A DNA stretch of 29,823 nucleotides from an uncultured Erythrobacteraceae bacterium (lineage in GTDB: Bacteria > Pseudomonadota > Alphaproteobacteria > Sphingomonadales > Sphingomonadaceae), in NCBI GenBank assembly GCA_946482075.1, contig CAMLQG010000035.1, positions 1-29,823 of the forward strand, given 5' to 3'. Position 1 is the stretch's first letter. Each line of letters begins with the position of its first letter. The notes below the pieces were generated by a model that ran no database searches, was not told the DNA's origin, and was given only the letters and a program-made list of their open reading frames with translations. The translations under genes were made by a program, and so were the position numbers. Positions 23,846 through 29,823 of this stretch are shown here, one piece after another.

Positions 23846-26245
23846 ATGACCAATCACGATCACGATGCCGCGCATGATCATCGCGCCGGTCACGGTTCCC
23901 ATTCCGCTGCGGGGCAGCACGCCGGCTGTTGCGGAGGCTCCCGACGGACCGTGACGGACGAAGGCGTCAAGGACCCCGTCTGCGGGATGACCGTGGATTC
24001 GGCGGCGACGCAGCATCACGCGACCCACGCCGGGCATGAGTATCATTTCTGCAGTGCCGGCTGCCGAACAAGGTTCGTCGGCGATCCCGAAGCCTACCTG
24101 TCCGACGCTCCTCGCCCCGGACTCCACGCTGCACCGGGCGCGATCTGGACCTGCCCGATGCACCCGGAGATACGGCAGGAAGGGCCGGGGACATGCCCGA
24201 TCTGCGGCATGGCGCTCGAGCCCGAGGCCCCATCGCCGGACGACGCCCCGAACCCCGAGCTTGTGGATTTCATCCGCAGGACCTGGATCGCCGGTGTGCT
24301 TACGGTCCCGCTGCTGCTCGTCTCAATGGTCGCCGAGATGCTGGGCGTCCACTTTGTGCCGGTTGCTTGGAATCCCTGGGTGCAACTCGCGTTGACCGCG
24401 CCGATCGTGCTCTGGGCCGGCTTGCCGTTCTTCGAGCGCGGATGGGCGTCCGTCCGCACGCGAAACCTCAACATGTTCACGCTCGTCTCGATCGGAGTCG
24501 GGGCAGCGTTCCTCTACAGTCTCGTGGCGACGGTGGCGCCGCAGCTTTTTCCCTCGACATTCCGCATGCACGGAATGGTCCCGGTCTACTACGAGGCCGC
24601 GGGCGTCGTGGTCACGCTGGTGCTGCTGGGACAGGTCCTCGAACTGCGCGCTCGCGCGGCGACCGGTCGGGCAATCCGCGCGCTCATGAACCTGGCGCCC
24701 AAGACCGCGCGCCGCATCGCGGCGGACGGCTCCGACGAGGAGATCGACTTGTCCGAAGTGAGGCGGGGCGACCGTCTCCGCGTCCGTCCCGGCGATGCCG
24801 TTCCGGTCGACGGCGTGGTCGTCGACGGGCGTTCCTCGGTCGACGAGTCCATGCTCACCGGGGAGCCCGCGCCGGTTGCGAAAGAATCCGGTTCGAAGGT
24901 TACCGGCGGCACCGTCAACACGACCGGCAGCCTCGTGATGGAGGCTGAGGCCATCGGTTCCGAGACGATGCTCGCTCGCATCGTGAAGATGGTCGCCGAG
25001 GCGCAGCGCAGCCGCGCGCCCATTCAGGCTGTCGCTGACCGGATATCCGGCTGGTTCGTGCCGCTGGTCGTGGCGGTGGCGGTCGTGACTTTCCTGGTCT
25101 GGAATCTGGCCGGTCCGGAACCGCGCTTCGGCCACGCGCTGCTGAATGCCATCGCGGTCCTCATCATTGCCTGCCCGTGCGCGCTCGGGCTTGCTACACC
25201 GATGTCGATCATGGTCGGCACCGGCCGCGGCGCGCATATGGGAGTCCTCGTGAAGAACGCCGAGGCGCTGCAGGCGCTGGAGAAGGTCGACACCCTGGTG
25301 ATCGACAAGACCGGCACATTGACGGAAGGCAAGCCGAAGCTGATCTCCATCGAGACGGTCGCAGGCTTCGACGAGGCCGAGATGCTGAGGCTGGCGGCGG
25401 CCGTTGAACTGCGTTCCGAACACCCGCTCGCCCACGCAATCGTCGTCGCGGCCCGGGAGCGCGGGATCGTCGTGCCCGAAGCTGCGGACTTCGCGTCGAC
25501 AACGGGCGCGGGCGTCGCCGCTACGGTGGCGGAGCGGTCCGTCGCGGTCGGCAACGCGGCGATGATGCGCGGGATCGGAACTGAGCCGGAGACCATTCAG
25601 GAGCGGGCTGACGCCCTGCGGGCGGAAGGCGCTGGCGTCATGCTGGTGGCGGTCGACGGACGGCTCGCCGGCCTGCTCGCGGTCGCCGATCCGGTGAAGG
25701 AGTCCGCGCGCGGAGCGATCGCCGATCTTCATGCCGAAGGCCTGCGCATCGTCATGCTGACGGGTGACGGCCGGGGCACCGCCGAGGTGGTGGCGCGGAT
25801 GATCGGCGGCATCGACGAGGTTCATGCCGATCTCAAGCCCGAGGACAAGGCGAGGATCGTCGGTGAGCTCAAGGCGAAGGGCGCCGTTGTGGCGATGGCG
25901 GGTGACGGCATCAACGATGCGCCCGCTCTCGCGGCGGCCGATGTGGGCGTCGCCATGGGCACCGGCACGGACGTCGCGATCGAGAGTGCCGGCATGACCC
26001 TGACCAAGGGCGATCTGACCGCCATGGTGCGCGCCCGCAGGCTTGCCGACGCGACGATGCGCAACATCCGGCAGAACCTGTGGTTCTCGTTCGCGTTCAA
26101 CGGTGTGGGCGTGCCGATCGCGGCCGGAGTGCTTTATCCGGTCGCCGGCATCCTGCTCTCGCCGATGTTTGCCGGCGCCGCGATGGCGCTCTCCTCGTTC
26201 GCGGTGGTGACGAACGCGTTGCGGTTGAATAGGGTGCGGCTGTGA
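23846..26245 (+). CDS. Copper-translocating P1B-type ATPase with YHS and HMBD N-terminus
   Basis: A 799-residue inner-membrane Cu(I) exporter. The start is ATG 23846, with GGAGGAAG at 23833-23840; the longer frame to 23687 would run through the promoter. The N-terminus is His-rich (1-30). A YHS-type metal domain (about 43-85, DPVCGM to FCSAGCR) and a heavy-metal-binding domain (about 101-124, TCPMHPEI to CPICGMAL) follow in place of the usual HMA domain. Core motifs are the TGE loop, CPC at 443-445, DKTGT at 487-491 and GDGIND at 686-691. The last helices carry [13 protein letters not shown] and [15 protein letters not shown], the Cu(I) subgroup signature. The stop overlaps the regulator gene as GTGA. 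Confidence 0.95.
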   Translation: MTNHDHDAAHDHRAGHGSHSAAGQHAGCCGGSRRTVTDEGVKDPVCGMTVDSAATQHHATHAGHEYHFCSAGCRTRFVGDPEAYLSDAPRPGLHAAPGAIWTCPMHPEIRQEGPGTCPICGMALEPEAPSPDDAPNPELVDFIRRTWIAGVLTVPLLLVSMVAEMLGVHFVPVAWNPWVQLALTAPIVLWAGLPFFERGWASVRTRNLNMFTLVSIGVGAAFLYSLVATVAPQLFPSTFRMHGMVPVYYEAAGVVVTLVLLGQVLELRARAATGRAIRALMNLAPKTARRIAADGSDEEIDLSEVRRGDRLRVRPGDAVPVDGVVVDGRSSVDESMLTGEPAPVAKESGSKVTGGTVNTTGSLVMEAEAIGSETMLARIVKMVAEAQRSRAPIQAVADRISGWFVPLVVAVAVVTFLVWNLAGPEPRFGHALLNAIAVLIIACPCALGLATPMSIMVGTGRGAHMGVLVKNAEALQALEKVDTLVIDKTGTLTEGKPKLISIETVAGFDEAEMLRLAAAVELRSEHPLAHAIVVAARERGIVVPEAADFASTTGAGVAATVAERSVAVGNAAMMRGIGTEPETIQERADALRAEGAGVMLVAVDGRLAGLLAVADPVKESARGAIADLHAEGLRIVMLTGDGRGTAEVVARMIGGIDEVHADLKPEDKARIVGELKAKGAVVAMAGDGINDAPALAAADVGVAMGTGTDVAIESAGMTLTKGDLTAMVRARRLADATMRNIRQNLWFSFAFNGVGVPIAAGVLYPVAGILLSPMFAGAAMALSSFAVVTNALRLNRVRL

Positions 26246-26649
26246 ACATCGGGCGGGCCTCGGAAGCGAGCGGCGTTTCGCAGCGGATGATCCGCCACTA
26301 CGAGAAGATCGGGTTGATCCCGGCGCCTCCGCGCCGGGTCAGCGGCTATCGCGACTATTCCGACGCCGATGTCGCTCGGCTGCGGTTCGTGGCGCAGGCG
26401 CGAGACCTCGGCTTTCCGATCGAGGAGATCCGCGCCCTGCTTGGCTTGTGGCAGGACCGGTCGCGGTCGAGCGCTGACGTGAAAGCGCTCGCTTCGGCGC
26501 GTGCGGAGGAATTTGGCCGCAAGGCGCGGGCGCTCGAGCAGATGCGGGCCACGTTGCTGGACCTTGCGGCTCGATGTCAGGGTGATGACCGGCCTGAATG
26601 CCCGATCATCGATCGGCTCGCCGGCGATAGCCGGGGTATACCATGCTAG
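26242..26649 (+). CDS. cueR: CueR-type MerR-family copper-responsive regulator
   Basis: A 135-residue activator. The winged HTH spans 1-70 ([25 protein letters not shown], then [14 protein letters not shown]). The dimerisation helix leads to the metal loop [13 protein letters not shown], with Cys112 and Cys120 at the same numbers as in E. coli CueR, and Ser77 as in monovalent-metal sensors. Known mechanism: Cu(I) binding twists the 19-bp-spaced promoter and turns on transcription. GTG 26242 overlaps the ATPase stop, giving translational coupling and an autoregulated feedback loop through the promoter at 23792. Confidence 0.93.
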   Translation: MNIGRASEASGVSQRMIRHYEKIGLIPAPPRRVSGYRDYSDADVARLRFVAQARDLGFPIEEIRALLGLWQDRSRSSADVKALASARAEEFGRKARALEQMRATLLDLAARCQGDDRPECPIIDRLAGDSRGIPC

Positions 26650-26727
26650 CCTCCGCTTGCTGTTGAAAGTGCCGGGGAACGGAACCTTCGGTGTGGCCAA
26701 GCCTTCTCGCACTAGGAGAAGCGATCC

Positions 26728-26859
26728 ATGCCCGATACGGAAAACCCTCTTGCCGATGCACACACCGCCTATCCCAGCCTGACCGGCAGACGCGTGCTTG
26801 TGACCGGCGGAACCATGGTTTCGCACATAAGGGTCGAGACCCGTCTGGATCATCCGTGA
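26728..26859 (+). pseudogene. SDR gene remnant, 43 codons, coupled to the GH130 gene
   Basis: GGAG nine bases before ATG 26728 opens a 43-residue frame. Residues 15-29 (YPSLTGRRVLVTGGT) are the first beta strand and start of the glycine motif of a short-chain dehydrogenase. The sequence then changes at once to an unrelated MVSHIRVETRLDHP and stops. The stop (TGA 26857-26859) overlaps the next gene's GTG as GTGA. The simplest reading is a deletion that joined the start of an SDR gene to the tail of the gene that preceded GH130. A functional leader peptide cannot be excluded. Confidence 0.6.
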
Positions 26860-27986
26860 GCAGTTTTGCGATCGACCGTCTGATCGTAACCCCCGCCATG
26901 GTGGACCTGCGGCGATCTCCGCTGGCCGGACATTTCGATGCGCCCACCTATGTGCTCGGGGCATTCAATCCCGGCATGACCCGGCTGCCCAATGGCAATC
27001 TCCTGCTCATGGTCCGCGTCGCGGAAGCGTTGCGTGAGCCGATTGTCGACAACAAGGTGCATGCGATACGGTGGAATGAGGGCCGCTATGTTCTGGACAG
27101 TTGGCCGCTCGAGCTGGTCGATACTGCCGACCCCCGCAAGTTCAAGCTGCAGGGCAGCGGCTGGAAAGTGATGGCGTTGACCTCGCTTTCCTGGTTGCTT
27201 CCCATCGAACTGGCCCCGGACGGACTGGCGATCGTGCGCATGCATTATGATCGCACCATTGCGCCGGCCGGGAGCTGGCAATGCTATGGCATAGAAGATG
27301 CGCGAATAAGCCGCGTCGACGATCGATACTGGATGACCACCTGTTCCGTCAGTCCCGAGCGCCATTCCACGACCTTGTACAGCTCCGGTAATGGCCTGGA
27401 CTGGAGGTTCGAGGGCTTGGTCCTCGATCATCAGAACAAGGACATGCTCATCTTCGAAGGCCTGATCGGGGGCAAATACTGGGCACAGACGAGGCCGTTG
27501 GGAGATCTCTATTTCGCCTATCCGCCTGGCAGCGAGTGGCATGCGGGGCCATCGATCAATCTCGCTTCATCGCCGGACTGCCGGCATTGGCAGCCCTGCC
27601 TCCAGCCCGGCATTCGCCCTCGATCCGGAACGACGGCCACGGCCAGGATGGGAGGTGGGACGCCTCCCATCCTGACGGAGATCGACGGGAAACGCGGCTG
27701 GCTGACGCTTTGGCATGGCGTTGAGCCGAAGGAGATCGTCGGAATCTATCGCACCTACTGGTCGCTTCTCGACGAGCAGGACCCGAGCAAGATCGTTGCG
27801 AACGCTACGGTTCCCCTGCTCGAGGCCAATCCCGCGCTCACCACACCGCTGGAAGACCTCATGTATGTCCGGGACGTGGTCTTCTCGACCGGGATCGTGG
27901 ACGCGGGAGGCCATCTTGTCGTGGCTTCGGGAGAAGCGGACCTGGCGTGCAGGATCACGCACATCCCCAAGGATTTCCTGGCCTGA
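26856..27986 (+). CDS. GH130-type glycosidase/phosphorylase
   Basis: A 376-residue cytoplasmic protein with the five-bladed propeller pattern of GH130. FNPGMTRLPNGNLLLMVRV lies at 37-55. The family signature YGIEDARISRVDDRYWMTTC lies at 144-163, where Asp148 is the position of the conserved catalytic Asp. SPLEDLMYVRDVVFSTG-like C-terminal residues are also as expected. Known members phosphorolyse beta-mannosides. I start it at GTG 26856, overlapping the remnant's stop, because no separate ribosome-binding site is seen; ATG 26898 is the alternative. It lies in a stress-type neighbourhood with hemerythrin and CinA genes, so storage or capsule sugar turnover is plausible but unproven. Confidence 0.8.
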   Translation: MSSFAIDRLIVTPAMVDLRRSPLAGHFDAPTYVLGAFNPGMTRLPNGNLLLMVRVAEALREPIVDNKVHAIRWNEGRYVLDSWPLELVDTADPRKFKLQGSGWKVMALTSLSWLLPIELAPDGLAIVRMHYDRTIAPAGSWQCYGIEDARISRVDDRYWMTTCSVSPERHSTTLYSSGNGLDWRFEGLVLDHQNKDMLIFEGLIGGKYWAQTRPLGDLYFAYPPGSEWHAGPSINLASSPDCRHWQPCLQPGIRPRSGTTATARMGGGTPPILTEIDGKRGWLTLWHGVEPKEIVGIYRTYWSLLDEQDPSKIVANATVPLLEANPALTTPLEDLMYVRDVVFSTGIVDAGGHLVVASGEADLACRITHIPKDFLA

Positions 27987-28067
27987 CGGACCCGCTGCCG
28001 GCTCTATCGGCAAGCATGAATTGGCTCCGAGCGGCGAAGTGAAAGCCTGCTGCGACCGAAATCCGGC

Positions 28068-28123
28068 AGCCCGGACGCTCCGCCGGGCTCCTGAGTTGCT
28101 TCCATAGCGGCGGGACTGCCGCT
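28068..28123 (+). terminator. Two adjacent hairpins after the GH130 gene
   Basis: AGCCCGG (28068-28074) pairs with CCGGGCT (28083-28089), and AGCGGC (28106-28111) pairs with GCCGCT (28118-28123), followed by TTC. They lie 80-140 bp after the GH130 stop and probably end that transcript. Confidence 0.45.
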
Positions 28124-28236
28124 TTCAGATTTCTGCTACGCCGCCTTATGATTTGGCACTCGTACCTTTGAAGCAGGTAGGCTTGATCCGTCGCCCCAGG
28201 CTCGTAGGTGCGCCAAGGGGATGGGCCCCTATAATT

Positions 28237-28362
28237 TCATGATCGCCTGCCTTCTGCGGACGTTCTACGTCCCTGTCGGCGGGGAGCTGTCAAAATACGC
28301 GCGATAATGGTCGCCAGGCCAAAGGCGGCCGTGACGATTATCAAGACTGTGAAGAGTTCCAT
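28237..28362 (-). CDS. 41-residue single-pass membrane protein
   Basis: A short frame on the minus strand with a strong ribosome-binding site (GGGGAG five bases before ATG 28362). The product has a hydrophobic helix from about residue 3 to 25 (LFTVLIIVTAAFGLATIIA) and then an arginine-rich tail (RILTAPRRQGRR) that fits positive-inside topology. A small hairpin AGGGG-ATGGG-CCCCT (28215-28229) follows its stop within 10 bases. No family is recognised. The clean start signal and membrane pattern make it more than a chance frame. Confidence 0.5.
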   Translation of the reverse strand: MELFTVLIIVTAAFGLATIIARILTAPRRQGRRTSAEGRRS

Positions 28363-28773
28363 GTCAGCTCCCCTGGGCGGGAGCACGAGAGTCCGTTGCC
28401 GAACTGAAATCTCTCTGTCGCTGATGTGCCGAGTCGGACCAGCGATCCGTTGACTATACCATTAGCGCCGGGGCGTGCCTTACGCCCGCCGGGGCGTTTG
28501 CCCCAGATTCGGCACGCCTCACATATGAAATCCGTTCAATGGCCGTGCGGAGCGCTCATGGGAGCCGGTCTAGCGGCAGTGCGCGCAAGGAAGATTCGGA
28601 CCCGAGATGTCCATACGACTAGCCCCGCTGCGGGGGCGCACACCAGGGCACCTGCATACCGAGGACAAGACAAACCGTCAGATGAGTTGTCGCTTGGGGG
28701 CAACTCATCTTTTGGCGGAACCAGTCAATATCTCCGGCATTCCGTTGGCAGGCATCAATGTTGGAGAGAGACT
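28363..28773. ncRNA. Structured non-coding stretch before the hemerythrin gene
   Basis: No gene is supported here. Inverted repeats are dense. GGGCGT (28471-28476) can pair with ACGCCC (28482-28487), or GGCGTGCC (28472-28479) can pair with GGCACGCC (28511-28518) around GGGGC-GTTT-GCCCC (28491-28504). The first two pairings exclude each other. AGATGAGTTG (28671+10 to 28689) and CAACTCATCT (28701-28710) form a 10-bp stem followed by TTT. This could be a regulated leader or a small RNA; the type is tentative. Confidence 0.3.
28680..28713 (+). terminator. Terminator-like 10-bp hairpin upstream of the hemerythrin gene
   Basis: AGATGAGTTG (28680-28689) and CAACTCATCT (28701-28710) pair perfectly around an 11-base loop, followed by TTT (28711-28713). 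It lies 60 bp before ATG 28774 and could end an upstream transcript or act as an attenuator. Confidence 0.5.
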
Positions 28774-29274
28774 ATGGCGACCGAAACATTCACCGATGCG
28801 ATTGCGCTTCTCAAGGCGGATCATCGCAAGGTCGAAGACCTTTTCGAACGGTTCGAAAAGGCCGGCAGTGCGAAGAAAAAGACGATCGCAACTGAAATCT
28901 GCAATGAATTGAAAATTCACACCATTATCGAGGAGCAAATCTTCTACCCCGCCCTCCGGGGGAAAATCGAAGACGACACGCTCAACGAAGCTTTCGTCGA
29001 ACACGACGGCGCCAAACTGCTGGTGAACGATATCATGAACGGCGACCCGAGCGATGATTTCTTCGATGCGAAAGTCAAAGTTCTATCCGAGGAGATCAAG
29101 CATCATGTCCGGGAGGAAGAGAAGCCTGCCGAAGGAATGTTCGCGCAGGCGCGTGAGGCCGGCGTGGATCTCGTGGCGCTTCGGGATGAGATGCTGGCTC
29201 TCAAGGAACAGTTGAAGAAGCGTACCGAACAGGCGGAGCTTCCGCCCGCAGAAATGCAAGTGGTTCATGTCTGA
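28774..29274 (+). CDS. Hemerythrin HHE-domain protein
   Basis: A 166-residue cytoplasmic four-helix-bundle protein. Candidate di-iron ligands are spaced as in HHE domains: His17 (LKADHRKVEDLF), His49 and Glu53 (IHTIIEEQIFYP), His77 (VEHDGAK), and His110/111 with Glu114/115 (KHHVREEEKPAEGMF). A C-terminal helix rich in Lys and Glu follows. ATG 28774 is chosen because GGAGAG lies six bases upstream; the frame is open 348 bases further up by chance. Its last eight bases overlap the start of the CinA gene. Such proteins in alphaproteobacteria often belong to the general stress response and bind oxygen, NO or iron; no promoter of that type was confirmed here. Confidence 0.92.
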   Translation: MATETFTDAIALLKADHRKVEDLFERFEKAGSAKKKTIATEICNELKIHTIIEEQIFYPALRGKIEDDTLNEAFVEHDGAKLLVNDIMNGDPSDDFFDAKVKVLSEEIKHHVREEEKPAEGMFAQAREAGVDLVALRDEMLALKEQLKKRTEQAELPPAEMQVVHV

Positions 29275-29823
29275 GCGGGCTCATGGACTGAAATTTTCCG
29301 ATCCCGAGAATTTGCAAAGCGTCGCGGCTCGAATTCTCGGGATTATTGCTGCCCGCGGATTGACCGTTGCGACCGCCGAAAGTTGCACGGGCGGTATGCT
29401 GGCTTCCCTTCTCACCGATATCGAGAATGTGAGTGGCTGCTTCGATCGGGGTTTCGTGGTGTATTCGAATGAAGCCAAATCCGAGCTTCTTGGCATCGAT
29501 CATGCGGAAATCACCCGAAAGGGTGCCGTCAGCGCCGAAATTGCGATGGCGATGGTCAAGGGAGCGATCTCGCGATCGAATGCGGATCTGGCCCTTTCGA
29601 TCACCGGATTTGCGGGTCCGGGCGGTCCGCAGGATGAAGAAGGTCTTGTCTTCCTTTGTGCTGCATCTCGCAAAGGTCTGACGATACAGCGCAAATGTCA
29701 GTTCGGGCCCGCAGGTCGCGATAGGATACGTGCGCTTGCAGTCGGAGGCGCGCTCGAATTGCTCGATCACTGTCAATCGGCGCGGGATTTTGACCCTGGA
29801 TCGGCGTCCAACATTGACCCCCT
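29267..29823 (+). CDS. CinA-family protein (nicotinamide-nucleotide amidase domain), 3' end disrupted
   Basis: ATG 29267 overlaps the hemerythrin stop by eight bases and the frame stays open to the window edge. Residues 20-168 are a CinA C-terminal domain: VATAESCTGGMLASLLTDIENVSGCF at 34-59, VVYSNEAKSELLGI at 64-77, and LALSITGFAGPGG at 108-120. Family role: deamidation of nicotinamide mononucleotide (PncC activity) in NAD recycling. The domain should end near ALELL (about 165); at codon 169 (base 29771) the sequence turns into what looks like an insertion-sequence end. The gene thus seems to lose only its last few native codons and gain foreign ones, and may still be active. No strong ribosome-binding site is seen, suggesting coupling. 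Confidence 0.85.
   Translation, partial: MSERAHGLKFSDPENLQSVAARILGIIAARGLTVATAESCTGGMLASLLTDIENVSGCFDRGFVVYSNEAKSELLGIDHAEITRKGAVSAEIAMAMVKGAISRSNADLALSITGFAGPGGPQDEEGLVFLCAASRKGLTIQRKCQFGPAGRDRIRALAVGGALELLDHCQSARDFDPGSASNIDP
29771..29823. mobile_element. Probable IS21-family insertion-sequence end
   Basis: Starting with TGTCAATCGGCG at 29771, a 21-bp motif occurs twice in direct orientation: ATCGGCG-N8-TTGACCC-like at 29776-29796 and 29800-29820 (ATCGGCG first, TTGACCC last in both). TGT termini followed by repeated TTGACCC-type blocks are characteristic of IS21-family ends, where the transposase binds several sites. The rest, with the expected istA/istB genes, lies outside the window. Confidence 0.6.

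Noticed and set aside
26671..26700. GGGGAACGGAACC before the SDR remnant as an EcfG promoter
   Set aside because: No CGTT-like -10 block is found at the right distance.
28717..28745. GGAACC ... CGTT upstream of the hemerythrin gene as an EcfG general-stress promoter
   Set aside because: The spacing between the two blocks is about 20-21 bases, longer than the usual 16-18, so I do not claim it.
28426..28773. 116-codon N-terminal extension of the hemerythrin protein
   Set aside because: The HHE domain begins right after ATG 28774, which has its own ribosome-binding site, and the extension crosses the terminator-like hairpin.
1..29823. CRISPR arrays, tRNA or rRNA genes
   Set aside because: No regularly spaced repeats and no tRNA- or rRNA-like conserved stretches were seen on reading through the window.

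Overview
The window looks like a GC-rich alphaproteobacterial chromosome segment, most likely from a sphingomonad (Sphingobium/Novosphingobium type). The signs are two large TonB-dependent receptors of the sphingomonad kind, a spinster-like MFS carrier beside one of them, and a pirin/isochorismatase stress operon and copper locus typical of that group. This is inferred from gene content; no marker gene is present.

Region 1 (1-15.5 kb) reads as an uptake-plus-catabolism island. It starts with the end of a FecR-like anti-sigma gene, a FecA-type TonB receptor with an STN domain, and an MFS carrier. Two AraC-family regulators follow, on the minus strand. The second is divergent from another TonB receptor and has a 21-bp-spaced direct repeat next to its start. 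A convergent SDR dehydrogenase then faces a compact forward operon: a duplicated EthD-domain protein, an old-yellow-enzyme/TMADH-like FMN/4Fe-4S/FAD reductase, a luciferase-like flavin oxidoreductase and a second duplicated EthD-domain protein. Together the genes suggest import of a hydrophobic, probably cyclic oxygenated compound, followed by alcohol oxidation, enone reduction and flavin-dependent oxidation. The substrate cannot be read from the sequence. This is the best candidate for an undescribed system.

Region 2 (15.5-20.1 kb) is a tightly coupled minus-strand stress operon (pirin, isochorismatase-like hydrolase, GNAT, NADPH-FMN reductase, OsmC). A LysR regulator is divergent from it, and a DUF2322-like gene follows.

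Region 3 (20.1-26.65 kb) is a copper-resistance locus with two divergent arms. The minus arm has a small secreted protein, a Cys/His-rich secreted protein, the multicopper oxidase CopA and the outer-membrane protein CopB. The plus arm has a Cu(I) P1B-ATPase with YHS and heavy-metal-binding N-terminal domains and a CueR-type MerR regulator. A textbook MerR-type promoter (19-bp spacer with a perfect dyad) drives the ATPase-cueR arm.

Region 4 (26.7 kb to the end) resembles a general-stress cluster: a truncated SDR remnant, a GH130-type glycosidase/phosphorylase, a 0.8-kb structured non-coding stretch holding a 41-codon membrane-protein ORF, a hemerythrin-domain protein and a CinA-family gene. 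The CinA gene appears to be interrupted at the right edge by the end of an IS21-like insertion sequence.
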